From Cheiracanthium punctorium (lineage: Eukaryota; Arthropoda; Arachnida; Araneae; Cheiracanthiidae): a DNA stretch of 64,000 nt. Shown piece by piece: positions 53,411 to 64,000 of the stretch. The DNA lies in assembly GCA_038373885.1 (NCBI GenBank), contig JAWZYV010012388.1, forward strand, positions 124,001 through 188,000. The letters are read 5' to 3'. The notes beneath the pieces are model-generated. The model had not been told where the DNA came from and ran no database searches. It worked only from the letters and a program-made list of their open reading frames with translations. Position 1 is the stretch's first letter. Each line of letters opens with the position of its first letter. The translations under genes were made by a program, and so were the position numbers.

Positions 53411-53696
53411 CTTATCCAGGTATTCAGTGATCGTGATAACGTCTCTAGATGCGTATTTCACACCTTAGAAATTCAGGATGCGCCTTAAGAACTTCGGGAT
53501 GCGTGTTTTTACGCATTGCTTTTCCGTATATAATTAGGTATATTTTGATAAGTAATTATTATTTTCGGATTTTAAATTTAAAAACTCCAATTGTACTAGT
53601 TTTTGCTGAACTGACATTTATGTATCTAAATGTATAATCTGTTATAATTTATGTGTCAAATGCAATTTAATTATCTTTTTTAAAATTTAGCATAAT

Positions 53697-53858
53697 GGTA
53701 CTTATGTATTATCCCGTCGGTCCACCAAGACGAGCGATATTTTGCCGAGATAAATGCCGGGCACATGAAATTATTAATGGTTTTGAATACGATTGGCAAC
53801 TCATTTGACGGAAAAAACAGTTTGGCGGGAATGGCCGCTGGGATAATACTTAAGTACC
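53697..53858. mobile_element. GGTACTTATG MITE with perfect 8-bp TSD
   Basis: 162 bp; ends GGTACTTATGTATTATCCCG and GGGATAATACTTAAGTACC. AGCATAAT is duplicated at 53689-53696 and 53859-53866. Best-preserved copy of the five-member family. Confidence 0.92.
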
Positions 53859-53866
53859 AGCATAAT

Positions 53867-54852
53867 TATTCATTGTTTTAATTAATCTTTTGGGGAAAAA
53901 AATATTCCTTCTAGAAAGGTTAACGAGTACTTTTAATCTTCTGAAAAAATCCTAGATCGATCACTGCAGGTATTAATTTAACATACAGTATTTGTACCAA
54001 TTGTATGAAATTAAACCACTCAAAGCATAGAATTTCTTTGGTTAAAAAAAAAAAAAATGTTTGTAATATGCAAGTACAGTGAAGCAGGAGTGCAGAGTAT
54101 GTTCGAACGCTCAAACAAGGTTCAGAGAAATTTTATCCCCAGTGTACTAAAGAAAAGAAAAAAGACAAAAAAAATTTTTTTTTGTAGATGAAGTTGTTAC
54201 CGAAAGGAGATAGTGATAGTCGCTTAAACTAGAATATGATTCAGTTTCGAAGAATTGTGTTCTGGGGAAATATTGGGCCCTAAACATTTTCTGCACTCCT
54301 CCAGTAAAGCACTGTTTATATGTTTCTCATTTATATGACTTATCAAGGGTTGACACAGGAATATTTTCCATTGTCCCATTTTGGTGAAAACTGTTTATTT
54401 TCATTAATTTTCATACTAATTTTTGTAAAAGTCACTGTTTTTCTTAAAATAATTTACCAAACAAATTAGGTACAATGTAGGGTAAAATGCAAAGGAAGAG
54501 TTGTTTTAATTGTTTGTATTTTTGTGAAGAGGCCATTATAATCGATTGTTATTTTGTGAAGGGGGCTGTAAAACAGACCCAAATTTTGTCGACATCAATC
54601 CCTGCTTTTATATTTATTTGTATTTTTTTTTTGCAGGATTTCAATTTATTCTTGTTCATTTTTATTCAAAAATACTTCATATAAGAGTCATAAGTTATAC
54701 ACAGTTCTGAACCTTCCATAACTTTGAAAATTTTCTGTCTCATATCTTCTATTTAGAGAGAAACCTTTCTTATATAGGAGGTCCACTTAGTAGGAAATCA
54801 TTTTTTGTTTGTATGATCTGATTTTTTTTTTTAGTTAGATATTTTACTGTTT
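53867..54852. other. CELF upstream intron, nothing recognised
   Basis: AT-rich; no terminus, hairpin or exon supported. Confidence 0.35.
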
Positions 54853-55051
54853 GGTACTTATGTATTATCATGGTAGTTCACCAAAACAAGTGATTTTTCC
54901 ACAAGATAAGTGCCAGACACATGAAATTATTAATGTTTTGGAATACAATTCGCAACAGTTTGACAGCACATTTGACGAAAAAATAGTTTGGTGGGAATTG
55001 CTGCCGGGATAATACCTACTGTACCTACTCAGTAGGTGCTGATTAAGTACC
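54853..55051. mobile_element. GGTACTTATG MITE with perfect 8-bp TSD, longer copy
   Basis: 199 bp; TACTGTTT is duplicated at 54845-54852 and 55052-55059. Has an extra ACCTACTCAGTAGGT palindrome near its right end. Confidence 0.88.
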
Positions 55052-55551
55052 TACTGTTTTCTTTTCATGATTCAATCCAGTGTATAAGTTTATTTTTTAT
55101 GCAGTAGAAGACCAAAATCTGAACAACTTGGTTCACGACCTTTTGCAGATTTTGGGTCATAATAGGAAAATTATTCTAATTCCCTCCATCCATACCCAGT
55201 TAATAATAATAAACTAAGTAAAAGAAAAGGGAAGCATATTATGTTACTTATATTAGAATCGTAATATAAAATAGAGAGGAATATTACTATAGACAAAATT
55301 AAGAGGTTGTATGCATATTATTTAAACTTAAACATTTGTTGAATTGTAAGAAATCTGAGATAGTTCTCCCTCAGTACCAAACCTTCATAAATGTTATATC
55401 AATCTTTTGATCATCCTGAGTTGTTACTGAGTCACAGTCCTGTATCTTGTGACTGTAGTTCAGTGTCAATCATGTCACTCTCAGTCATCTAAAGATTATC
55501 AATGTTACCATCAGAGTTCACAAATTCTAAAGTATATATATATATTTTTTC

Positions 55552-56398
55552 GGTAAAATCATACAAGCCGGTGCCCACCCCATGTAAACATGGCGACAGT
55601 CGCTGGAGCTTGGCGACCGCCAAGCTCCAGCGACTGTCGCCATGTTTACTAGTCATTCTAGGCAACCAGTGGTCCGTTTTTAACTAAAAAAACCTCAGTG
55701 GATTCAGCAACCTAGCTGTACAGCTATCTAAACTAGGCAACCAGTGGCCCGTTTTTAACTAAAAAAACCTCAGTGGATTCAGCAACCTAGTTGTACAGCT
55801 ATGTAAACTACGCAACCAGTGGACCGTTTTTAACTAAAAAAAAACAACAACAGTGAACTAAGCAACCTAGTTGTACAGCTAATGTAAACTGGGCAAACAC
55901 TGGCCCGTTTTCAACTCAAAAATTCATCGGTGGATTAAACAACCTAGTTGTACACCTCTTATAAAGTCAGTATGATTAGAATAGCACGTAAATAGCACTT
56001 ACGAAAACATAAACACTTCAAATATCAATTTAAAATTCACATTAAAAACCTTAAACATCGAAAGATTCGTTAAAAAAGAACACTTACCTCTATTTTTTTG
56101 GTAAATAACCGCTCAGAAATGTCCCCAACACCCACCGGCTTATAACGTACTATATTTCTAACAAACACCCACAAATTCTTTTCTTATATTAACATAACAC
56201 ATTTCATTCCCTTCCATCAATAACGCAAACAATTTCAAATTCCCAAACCTGACGAAACACGTATTCTTTATGGTTGCCAGTCACAACTACCACCGGCAGT
56301 TGGCGGTGCATCGCTCACTCTCGCGTCAGATTGTTCGCCAATGATTTGTAAACAAACCATTGACATGTAAACAAGGCACCGTATACGGAATATAGTCC
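55552..56398. mobile_element. 75-bp-satellite element Z, intact ends, perfect 8-bp TSD
   Basis: 847 bp; starts GGTAAAATCATACAAGCCGG, ends CGTATACGGAATATAGTCC. ATTTTTTC is duplicated at 55544-55551 and 56399-56406. Holds a subterminal palindrome and three to four satellite units. The cleanest member for defining the family. Confidence 0.93.
55584..55649. repeat. Perfect 32-bp-arm palindrome near the end of element Z
   Basis: Arms 55584-55615 and 55618-55649 read GTAAACATGGCGACAGTCGC... and its complement, with two bases between. Copy Y has the same structure with one change per arm; copy X has lost the centre. Confidence 0.95.
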
Positions 56399-56527
56399 AT
56401 TTTTTCAAGTGGTAATTACTTATTAGTTTTACTCTGTGGTTAGACTGCAGTTTTCTGAACTTGCAGCTGGCAGGGCAGATTTTATTGTTTACACTGAACA
56501 GACAGTGCCGATTTTGGTCTTCTACTG

Positions 56528-57990
56528 TACTTTAATACAAAATTAAGGTCATAGGAGATCATTTAAAACCTATGAAAAAGAAAGCTGTAATGAATATAAT
56601 TATTCAAGAAAAATTAAACATATTAGAAAAAATAGCTTTCTGATTTATAATAAACTTTTTTGAACAATAACAAAATTAGGCTGTAGGACCATCAAAAGTT
56701 ATATAACTTTAATTGTTGTTTATGCATTAATTATGTTAAATAGCCCTCGGGGATATGCTGCTTTATGTGCATGTATTTTCCCAATTTGAGACTCGCTAGT
56801 TTTTCTGGCCCACTACTGAAATAGGTGCTGCGAACGACGAGCTGCCATTGAACTGAGAAGCTTTAAAAGAATTAAGAACAGTGTTTGATAGCAGATATAG
56901 GAAATATTCAGTAAGCTGCAGCAGACCTAGTTTGAGATTTTATTTTTTTTTTCCAACATTTATTTTGGCAATTTTTTTCTTGCAAAACATGGCATAAGCA
57001 TGCACAACATAAAGCAAAAAATAAGCCCAAAACTAAAATACTCTTATTTAAACAAGGTATTTTCAAATTTGTGCATATATTTCAAGTGCAATAAACAAAC
57101 AGATAAAAGAACCCCAAACAACTGTTTCTGTTCGGGAATGCAATCCTGCACTGTTTTTTGCCTTGCGGGATTTCAGGATTGAGATTTATTGATCATGCAG
57201 GATTGACATTTCATTTAGCTAGAGACTGTATTTCAACAGAGAAAAGTAAAAGTAAAATTTTAAGCACTATAAAGCTTAACTTGAATAATAATAATTAATC
57301 TTATTATATAATTTATACAATAACTTATGGAAATTAAAATCAGGATTTTCAGGGTGATATACTAAGTTATGTCTTAATATATTAGTATTAGTTATCTTAG
57401 TTGCTAAAAATTGGGAATTAACAGAAAAATAGATTTTGTAAATGCATCCACATACTTGCGTTATTTTCTTAGTTAAAAATCGAACAAATCCAAAGAAACA
57501 TTTCCTAGTCTCGATTTTAGTAAAATAATTAAGTGTGAATTATATTTTTAAAAAAATTAAAAACTAAAATGAAAACTTTTTATAATTAATTCATGACTGT
57601 TCGCTAAGAGATAAAGTAGTATGGTATTGGGTATTGGGAAGTTTGCGAAAAATTCAGATTATGATGTTTAGATTTAGATGTTTGATCCAGACTCCCATTG
57701 GAAAATAATTTAAAAAAAAAAAACTTTTTATTAAAATTTGTAATTATTGATTTGTTTATTGTTAGATAAGAGACATGAATATTCAAAAATTTTCGATCTA
57801 TTGATTGGGAAAGCGGCGTAAAATTGTAATAAAAAATAATTTGTGTCTCATTTTCAATCCTGCAGGATTAGGATCGTAATCCCGTAGGACTAGTCCCGTA
57901 AGTATTTGTGTGAGATCCTGTAGTATAGTATTTGTGTGATCCCTGTACAAAACTTTTTGGGAAACATGCAAATACAAAAATATATTTCTG
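56528..57990. other. CELF upstream intron with GCAATCC/GGGATT repeat fragments
   Basis: GGGAATGCAATCCTGC at about 57135 and CTGCAGGATTAGGATCGTAATCCCG at about 57862 share the terminal motifs of the fold-back at 62359-62735, so a decayed relative probably spans 57130-57900. No coding signal. Confidence 0.4.
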
Positions 57991-58008
57991 ATAAAAAACT
58001 TAAATACC

Positions 58009-58150
58009 GTGTAACCTTGATATGTTGAATAAATGTGGTTTTCCTTACCAACTAATCCCGCTTTTATTTCACCTCATAATTCCGACAACTTACTATCTCA
58101 AAATTTTTCGGTGTCCCTTTGGCTTCAAAGTATCGGGGTTAATACTGTAC
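58009..58150. mobile_element. Short pogo-like MITE
   Basis: CCGTGTAACCTTGATATG pairs imperfectly with TATCGGGGTTAATACTG ending about 58147, followed by TA. Terminal style as in pogo/Tigger. Confidence 0.45.
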
Positions 58151-59640
58151 ATTAAAACTTCTGACAAAATATTAAAAACACTATTTAAAAGTTAAATGCA
58201 AAATGCACTAGAATAAACCATCCTCCTTCCCTCAAAAGTGATGATTTCACAGACGAGATTTTTGCAGTTTCAATAAATTCAAAATACACATAAATTGCAT
58301 TATTATAAACAGTAAAATCCAAACTCCCCATAAAACAGATCAAAAATCTTCATTCATTAGTTCATATTCAAACCTAATTAAACTTTTGCTATTTGCTGTA
58401 CAACAAACTGAAATACCAGAAACAGTTGTCTGTTTTTTAACATTTAAAACAAAAACTTCTTTAACAACTCTCTGCTACTCAAAAATGTTTGACCATTCTT
58501 CACACATAATAAATTTGTCAAAAATCATTCAAAATAAACAGAACTTCTGCATATCCTAGGTACATTTTATATTTTTCACAATGTACATTTTCGATTCTCA
58601 AATAACATAAAGCAGAACTCATTACAGCTCTATATAACTCATTCACGTTTAATATACAAATTACCAGCCATTCAATTATTTTGAAATTAAGGAGGTCGAT
58701 TCTAAGATTTGCTAAGACCAAATGTAGTCAAAACATGCCTCCATTTTATTGCTAAGAGAATAAATCCAAGATAGAATGAATAGACATTTATTATCAGATA
58801 TGTGTCTCATGACTGACTAAAAAGCTTATTGTGGACTTCATCACAGAATACTACTAGTATTTCAGAAAACACTTTCATATAATGAGACTTTTTCAACAAG
58901 ACCCTATATATGTAGGAAATGCTACAAAAAACAAAGAAGCAACATAACATCATTTATGAGTGCAATGCCTTTTTCCTCATTCATCTCACTAGTTTAGGAA
59001 TCATCAATACTAAAGAGTTGCACCTTAGTTCCATAAAGAGGTCATCTGACTTTCAAGACAAAACAAAGTAGGCAGGCAACTCAATTAAATGGAATTGGAT
59101 TTGAGGCTTTGGTACAAAGTGCTACTCTAAGCCGACAAACTCAAAGAAGAAGAACTAAGAAGCACATGATGAATAACAATAAAACTGGTTCTTATGTTTA
59201 GTCTGTTCACTATTTTTCTTTTGCCAATATATTTTTTTTTTTTCCTGCTCTAAGCAGGGCAGTAGAATACCATCTATAGGAAATTATTATTCAGTTTCTT
59301 TATAGTACTAGGGGGTCTGTTTAGGAGAAATTTGTGTCTGTTAACAGACCCTTTACAAAATACCTTATTTTAAAAACTAGCTGTTCACAATACTTTTCAT
59401 TTGAAAAATGAGCCTTTCACAAAATTGTTCTAATAAACAGTCCCTTCACAAACCGGTGTTTATATCTATAATTGTTTGCAAATCCAATGAACCCTCCCAA
59501 TATAAACAGGTACATAAACAATGCTTCTTCCTTCTCTCTCTACAACTGACTCATGCTGGAAGTGGTAAGAGAGGAGTACCAATGATGTCATTGATTATCA
59601 CTATTCAGGAGTCGATGCAGATGACATTTGGGTTCGTTTT
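58151..59640. other. CELF upstream intron, nothing recognised
   Basis: AT-rich with no gene. CCTTTCACAAA-type motifs begin to appear from about 59345. Confidence 0.35.
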
Positions 59641-59641
59641 G

Positions 59642-59745
59642 CAGAGCCTTCACAAAATCACAATCGATAAAAGCAGCTCCCTTCACAAAATTACAATCTA
59701 TTAAATCGAACCCTTCACAAAAATGCAGTCCATTAAAATGGGCAG
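59642..59745. repeat. Three-unit tandem repeat, period about 33 bp
   Basis: Units begin CCTTCACAAAATCACAATC, CCTTCACAAAATTACAATC and CCTTCACAAAAATGCAGTC. Related single motifs lie at 59415 and 59440. About 230 bp upstream of the CELF start exon. Confidence 0.75.
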
Positions 59746-59808
59746 ATAAATATGTTATTCAATATTATATCCCCGAGTGTGGGTTCAGAATGTGCCATTT
59801 GTTGACAG

Positions 59809-59857
59809 AAATGGTGTTAATGAAATCCTGGTTGCCAGGATTTCGTTAACACCATTT
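59809..59857. repeat. Hairpin 120 bp upstream of the CELF coding exon
   Basis: AAATGGTGTTAATGAAATCC and its inverted copy, 23-bp arms with one mismatch around TTG. Intronic, so it could form in pre-mRNA near the branch-point region. Confidence 0.85.
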
Positions 59858-59976
59858 TCCCAATTTTAATCGACAAGTAGCGATCTGCCGATCAGGAATT
59901 TTAAGCTTTACTCTCTCTCTCTCTCTAAGATTTCATCTTTGTGATCTGATGCATGTGTATGTTTTTTATTTATAGC

Positions 59977-60142
59977 ATGAATTCTATCCAAAAAGATCAA
60001 CCAGATCCTGATGCCATAAAAATGTTTGTTGGACAGATTCCTCGTAACTGGGATGAAAATGATCTGAGAAAGCTTTTTGATGAATTTGGACCTGTCCACC
60101 AAATAAATGTTTTAAGAGATAAAATTACAGGGCAGAGCAGAG
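59977..60142 (+). CDS. CELF1: CELF coding exon A (start codon, RNP2)
   Basis: 166 bp from the ATG (A at -3) to the donor GTAAGT. The N-terminus is short: [18 protein letters not shown] begins at residue 8. The exon itself begins at 59976 after acceptor TTTATAG. Confidence 0.93.
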
Positions 60143-61958
60143 GTAAGTTTAATATGTTATGTTTGAAGTTGCAAAAGGTGTTTTCTCTTGAAATGTTACA
60201 GATCTTAGTTTTGAGTTCATTTTTTAATAATTTGTTTGTTTGAACTTATTTTCAGGTTGTTGTTTTGTGACTTTTTACTGTCGTAAATCTGCTGTAGATG
60301 CACAGAATGCACTCCACAATATTAAAACCCTCCCGGGAGTAAGTAATATTTAAGTATTTACTTTATTTTGCATAGCATTTTTATTTTCTTTCCTTACTCA
60401 TGTGTCAAGCAAACCTAAAATAATGTTTGTGACCCTATTAAGGTTATTCATTTTTTGAAGGGAAATGGGTAATTATTTTGTTGTACAAAATGTCACTTAT
60501 TTGCAACTGACCAAATAGTCATTTACTTACAGCATTGCTTCATAAAATAAATATTTTCAAAGTTCTAACTGAATCAAGAGCGTATGTTCTTTCACATCTG
60601 TTTTTAGACAATTTCATCAGCTGTATAACCTGACTCTGTGGTTCCCCTTTTAATTCAAATCTGCCTTCTCCCCCATTCCTAGTCTTCTTTCTTGGACCAA
60701 AAATTCTTTATCATCAACCATTAGCGGATTGAAAGCAAGCGGGACTCTAGGTTTCATACACTTGTGGGGCCTCAAGTTCGGTTTCAGTTTTCCTTTTCAA
60801 AATCTGATTAAATTGTTTTGCATGCCTATACCCCTCCTTCAAATTTTATATAAAAACTACGTAAAGCACCTGTTCATCGCTCAGTTGATGTAAAATTGTG
60901 AAACTATCATGGCAATTTATGTAATTATATGTATCTGAGTTTTTTAACCTAATTTAGCTAGTGCAGTTTTAAATGTGTAGCCTAAAAATGACATTGATAT
61001 CAGTTGCAACTGAAAAAGAATGAGCTTATAATCTTGTAGTTCCTATACCTGTGGTTCATGCAGAAAATAGAAAAGAAAAAAAAAGTTGAGATTGCAGCTA
61101 AATTTTGGTAGCTGCATGTGATAACTTGGCTTACGGATGATGTCAAAGTGATGAAAGCATTTAATTTTGAACAATTTAATTAAAAATTCAGTTTGTGCAC
61201 TGAACTGCTATCAATAAATCAGTTAGATTTTAAAACCAGTAAGTCTGCTAATTTACTATCTCATGAACTCATTACAATCTCAAATTGAGAAATTGATTTT
61301 TTTTTTTTAATTGCATGTGAAAATTAATTTTTTTTTATTTCTTGCATTTTGTAGTATATTTAAATTCAAAGCTTTACAGGCATTAATTCATTTAGTTTCC
61401 GAGAAAATGACATTTGAGTATTTAACTTATACTGATTTTCAATGAAAAATTGTTAATGAATAAATTCCATTTAAAGTTTATTTTAAAATATTTTAACAAT
61501 TGTGTAATTAAATTGCAGTATAACTTATATAAAAAAAAAACAGTGTCTTGGAGTATAAAAATAATTGATTGCTATAAAACATCATTTAATACTTGATTAT
61601 CAATACATAATTACAAGAGGCACATAGTCAAAAAATATTCAGGTTTGGGGGGGGGGCAATATTGGAAAAGGGCAGAATTTCTTACAAAGAGGCATGATTA
61701 TTATCAATTTGAGAACAAAACCCCACCTGGAGGAAAATAAGCTATTATGCTTTGTTTTATAAATTGTAAATGATAACGGTACATTGGAACATTATTAGAC
61801 ATTTAAGTTTACCCAAATTCTGCAGAATGTGTTTGAGTATAAAATTTTGTTACTCTTTGTGTATGTTTATTCAATTTTGTTTAAATTTATGCATTTATTT
61901 ATTTTTTAGATGCACCATCCTATTCAAATGAAACCTGCTGATAGTGAAAACAGAAATG
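59977..61958 (+). CDS. CELF1: CELF/Bruno-like RNA-binding protein, RRM1 exons (3' end outside window)
   Basis: CELF proteins bind GU-rich RNA in nucleus and cytoplasm and control splicing, translation and decay. Coding exons 59977-60142, 60256-60338 and 61910-61958 join in frame to 99 codons with GT-AG introns. RRM1 spans about residues 13-97: RNP2 is MFVGQI (16-21) and RNP1 is RGCCFVTF (55-62), split by intron 1. The stretch [13 protein letters not shown] then [16 protein letters not shown] is diagnostic of the CELF1/CELF2/bru1 group. The start ATG sits two bases into the exon after a TTATAG acceptor, so 5' non-coding exons must exist upstream. RRM2, the linker and RRM3 lie to the right of the window. 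Orthology to CELF1 rather than CELF2 cannot be decided from RRM1 alone. Confidence 0.94.
60256..60338 (+). CDS. CELF1: CELF coding exon B (RNP1)
   Basis: 83 bp, acceptor TTTTCAG, donor GTAAGT. Encodes [20 protein letters not shown] and ends in LPG. The intron before it is only 113 bp. Confidence 0.93.
60339..61909. other. CELF intron between RRM1 exons, nothing recognised
   Basis: 1.57 kb AT-rich, with a G-run at 61648; no element supported. Confidence 0.45.
61910..61958 (+). CDS. CELF1: CELF coding exon C (micro-exon)
   Basis: 49 bp, acceptor TTTTTTAG, donor GTTAGT. Encodes [16 protein letters not shown] plus one base. A 49-bp exon at this place is conserved in CELF genes of other animals. 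Confidence 0.92.
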
Positions 61959-62358
61959 GTTAGTTAATATATTTCAATTTGCTGTTTTATAAAAATATGT
62001 GAATATGATGTATTTGAATTTCATGTATTTCTTTTCCTTTTACTTATAACTGATTTTTTTTTCTCTCTCTCAACTAAAGTGTCCATGATTCTCATCAGAT
62101 AGTTAAAATTAAATATCCTTTCATTTCTTAAAATCATATGACAAGCATTAAAAACTTAGATTAAGGCAAAGGTGCAGAAAATGTTCAAAGTCCGATATTT
62201 CCCCTTAACGATTTTTTTTTTTTTTTTTTTTTTTTTTTTCCCGTCTCCCAAAACTTTTTTCAATACTGTAGCATATTTTCATTCTAGTTTAAACTGTTAT
62301 TGTTATACTTGGATTAAGCTATTAGAAACCTTATTAGTCTTCATGAGGGAAGAAGGAT

Positions 62359-62735
62359 GGGAAATGCAATCCCGCTTTTGTGGGATTACAATATCATGGC
62401 TATAGTTTTAATATTTATGTAATGTATTGTTTTAATTATGAATTAAGATAAAGCATTAAACCTGATAGTGCTTAGAAACTTAACCCACTTTTCTCTATTG
62501 AAATTAATTTTTATTTGAATCAAATGTCAATCCCACGGGATCCTGCAATCTCGTGCGGGATTGACATTTCATTAAAATAAAAATTAATTTTAATAGAGAA
62601 AAGTATGAAAAAGTAAGTTTATAAACACATCAGGTTTAATACTTTATCTTAATTCATAATTAAAACAATACCTTACATAAATATGAAAATTACAGCCATG
62701 ATATTATAATCCCGCAGAAGCGAGATTGCATTCCC
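62359..62735. mobile_element. 377-bp fold-back with GGGATTGCA motifs
   Basis: Arms from about GAAATGCAATCCCGC (62361) to GTCAATCCC and back end at GCGAGATTGCATTCCC (62735). Nearly symmetric over about 180 bp per arm, the centre being the short palindrome near 62545. The same motifs occur near 57135 and 57862. Confidence 0.8.
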
Positions 62736-63118
62736 TAGAAGAGAACTTAACGTTTTTTCTATTTTTCCCTCCTGGGTCTGTCGTGCTATGTTCTTTTGAA
62801 ATGAGCGGAATGGAAATAAATGTAAGAGGAACTGTCATTCTAAACAGGCTAGCGTCTCTTGATAATATCTTCATTGCTACAAAGAAACTTTCTTTTTTAA
62901 TATATTCGGCAAAAACTTCCCCGCCACCTCAGAAATTCCTCTCGAACTTCATTTGTGCATTCAGACACATTCTGCTCCCCTGGATTGAAGAAGGTACTTT
63001 CAGGGTTGAGTTTCTTCTGGAAGAAATGGTAAAAACTTGTAAAAAGCAACAGAAATCGAAATCGGTGCTCAAACTTAAAATATATTAAATATTTAAAGAA
63101 ATTAAGTATATTTAAAGT
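62736..63118 (+). other. Unrecognised 120-codon open frame
   Basis: Open from 62726 to 63088 with no domain that I recognise. Lies between the fold-back and the Tigger terminus and may be repeat-derived. The C-terminus is basic (KKQQKSKSVLKLK). Confidence 0.3.
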
Positions 63119-63791
63119 GCAGTCGATGCTGCTTAATGTTATCATTCGTTTAATATTATCAATAACTTCTGGTCCTGAACAAGCATATTCGAATAAACGA
63201 AAAAGTGATTGCTTAAGGTTATCAAATTTTAGGCTAATTAGGTAAACATGGAAGATACAGAAGAACTTAGTGGGCGTAACTTGGCTAAAAAAAACTAATG
63301 TTTTAGGTGTGATGTATTTGTTGACTATGGCGTGGAATGAAGTGTTGGAAAAGATGATTCACAATTGTTTCAGTCATGGATGATTCTTACAACCAGAAAT
63401 AAAGCCCCTATGCAGTTTTCGAAGAATTGGAGAAAATTATCAGTGCTCCACCCGACATAACTGCTCAAGATTTCGAAGCGTGAATGGACATCGACGTAAA
63501 CTTGGAAACTTCAGCTGTGTATTAACAGACTATGACATTTGTGAAGCTATATCAAACAAGAACTAAATATCTACATTTGTTTCTGATGAAGATGAAGTGG
63601 AAGATGTTATCGGGAAAGAGAAAACTCCAATGAGTGCTGAGATGAGGATTCAAATTTTGCGACTGGGAGTGCAAAGAAAAGCTAAGGCTGATGCGTTTTG
63701 TAAACATTATGAGTACGAACATTTTATTAATGAATTACTCCGTAAAGGCCAACGGTCATGTGAATTCGTTCTCATGCACTCCAGGGGATAG
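63119..63791 (+). mobile_element. Tigger/pogo remnant with C-terminal transposase tail
   Basis: CAGTCGATGCTGCTTAATGT at 63119 is a pogo/Tigger-type terminus. Downstream, LLTMAWNEVLEKMIHNCFSH (63316-63380) matches the post-catalytic AW...IxNCF motif. MDIDVNLETSAV and, after a shift, LTDYDICEAIS match the acidic LTD-x-DI tail. Stops and shifts make it inactive. The catalytic core is deleted. Confidence 0.7.
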
Positions 63792-64000
63792 GAGAGTTCT
63801 TTAATTCTCAATTTGCATATGCAGGCTATTGCAGAATAGGAGATAATATTCCAGGGTCGAAATATTTATGGGCTTTTAATGACCAGTCAGGATTTGCGAC
63901 AAAAGCTAACCCGTAAAACCACAAAACCACACCTCGAACATAATGGGGAAATTTTTCTCTGCAATCTAGTAAGAAGCTACTGAAGAATACATTGAATTGC
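63792..64000. other. CELF intron, right edge
   Basis: Probably still within the Tigger remnant; no terminus seen before the edge. Confidence 0.3.

Larger units (their letters stand above)
55102..56527. mobile_element. pogo-type shell element interrupted by a 75-bp-satellite element
   Basis: CAGTAGAAGACCAAAATC at 55102 pairs with GATTTTGGTCTTCTACTG ending at 56527 (TA follows; TG rather than TA precedes). Without the inserted 847 bp it would be about 570 bp. No transposase recognised. Confidence 0.65.

Noticed and set aside
59408..59849. Open frames before the CELF exon as alternative coding starts
   Set aside because: They consist of the CCTTCACAAA tandem repeat and do not join the CELF frame; the conserved ATG is at 59977.

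Overview
This is a eukaryotic, AT-rich, intron-dominated window. The two host genes, the intron sizes and the transposon mix (hAT, pogo/Tigger, piggyBac-like, Gypsy) fit an arthropod, probably a chelicerate such as a spider. That placement is inference. Nothing bacterial or viral-operon-like is present.

Host genes. (1) FBXO3, an F-box / SMI1-KNR4 / ApaG protein, lies on the minus strand. Its ATG is at 51394 and eight coding exons run leftwards to 3748; the 3' end is off the left edge. All seven introns have GT-AG ends and the reading phase joins exactly through 302 codons. The introns are very unequal (16.5 kb intron 1, 11.9 kb intron 6) and filled with transposons. (2) A CELF/Bruno-type RNA-binding protein lies on the plus strand. 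Its ATG is at 59977 and three coding exons encode most of RRM1; the rest is off the right edge. Two candidate 5' non-coding exons near 52.2 and 52.95 kb would make the two genes divergent, with about 0.8 kb between them.

Layout of the repeats. 1-346: hAT-type terminus. 1.8-2.0 kb: hairpin MITEs. 4.5-6.4 kb: ACTAGCTG-type repeat with 151-bp internal repeats and a nested tRNA-like SINE. 6.43-7.59 kb: piggyBac-like TTAA element with a C2H2 reading frame cut by an 8-bp-TSD MITE. 9.58-10.59 kb: long-TIR DNA element. 11.78-20.85 kb: decayed Gypsy LTR element (tRNA-Leu primer site) cut by a 3.28-kb fold-back. 22.0-23.3 and 23.5-25.4 kb: more ACTAGCTG-type elements. 26.75-27.08 kb: pogo MITE. 31-34.4 kb: several MITEs and a palindromic element carrying a tRNA-like gene. 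35.6-36.9 kb: element with 75-bp tandem repeats. 38.2-39.4 kb: remnant of an FSDG/QYK transposase-like protein. 40.8-50.84 kb: a hAT transposase pseudogene opened by at least four insertions, some themselves invaded. 53-56.5 kb: MITEs and a pogo-type shell holding a hAT element. 62.3-63.8 kb: fold-back and a Tigger remnant.

The most unusual items are the palindromic tRNA-bearing element (two copies with 11-12-bp target duplications), the multi-level transposon nest in FBXO3 intron 1 that can be dated from target-site duplications, and the family of 75-bp-satellite elements with 8-bp duplications, one inserted into another.
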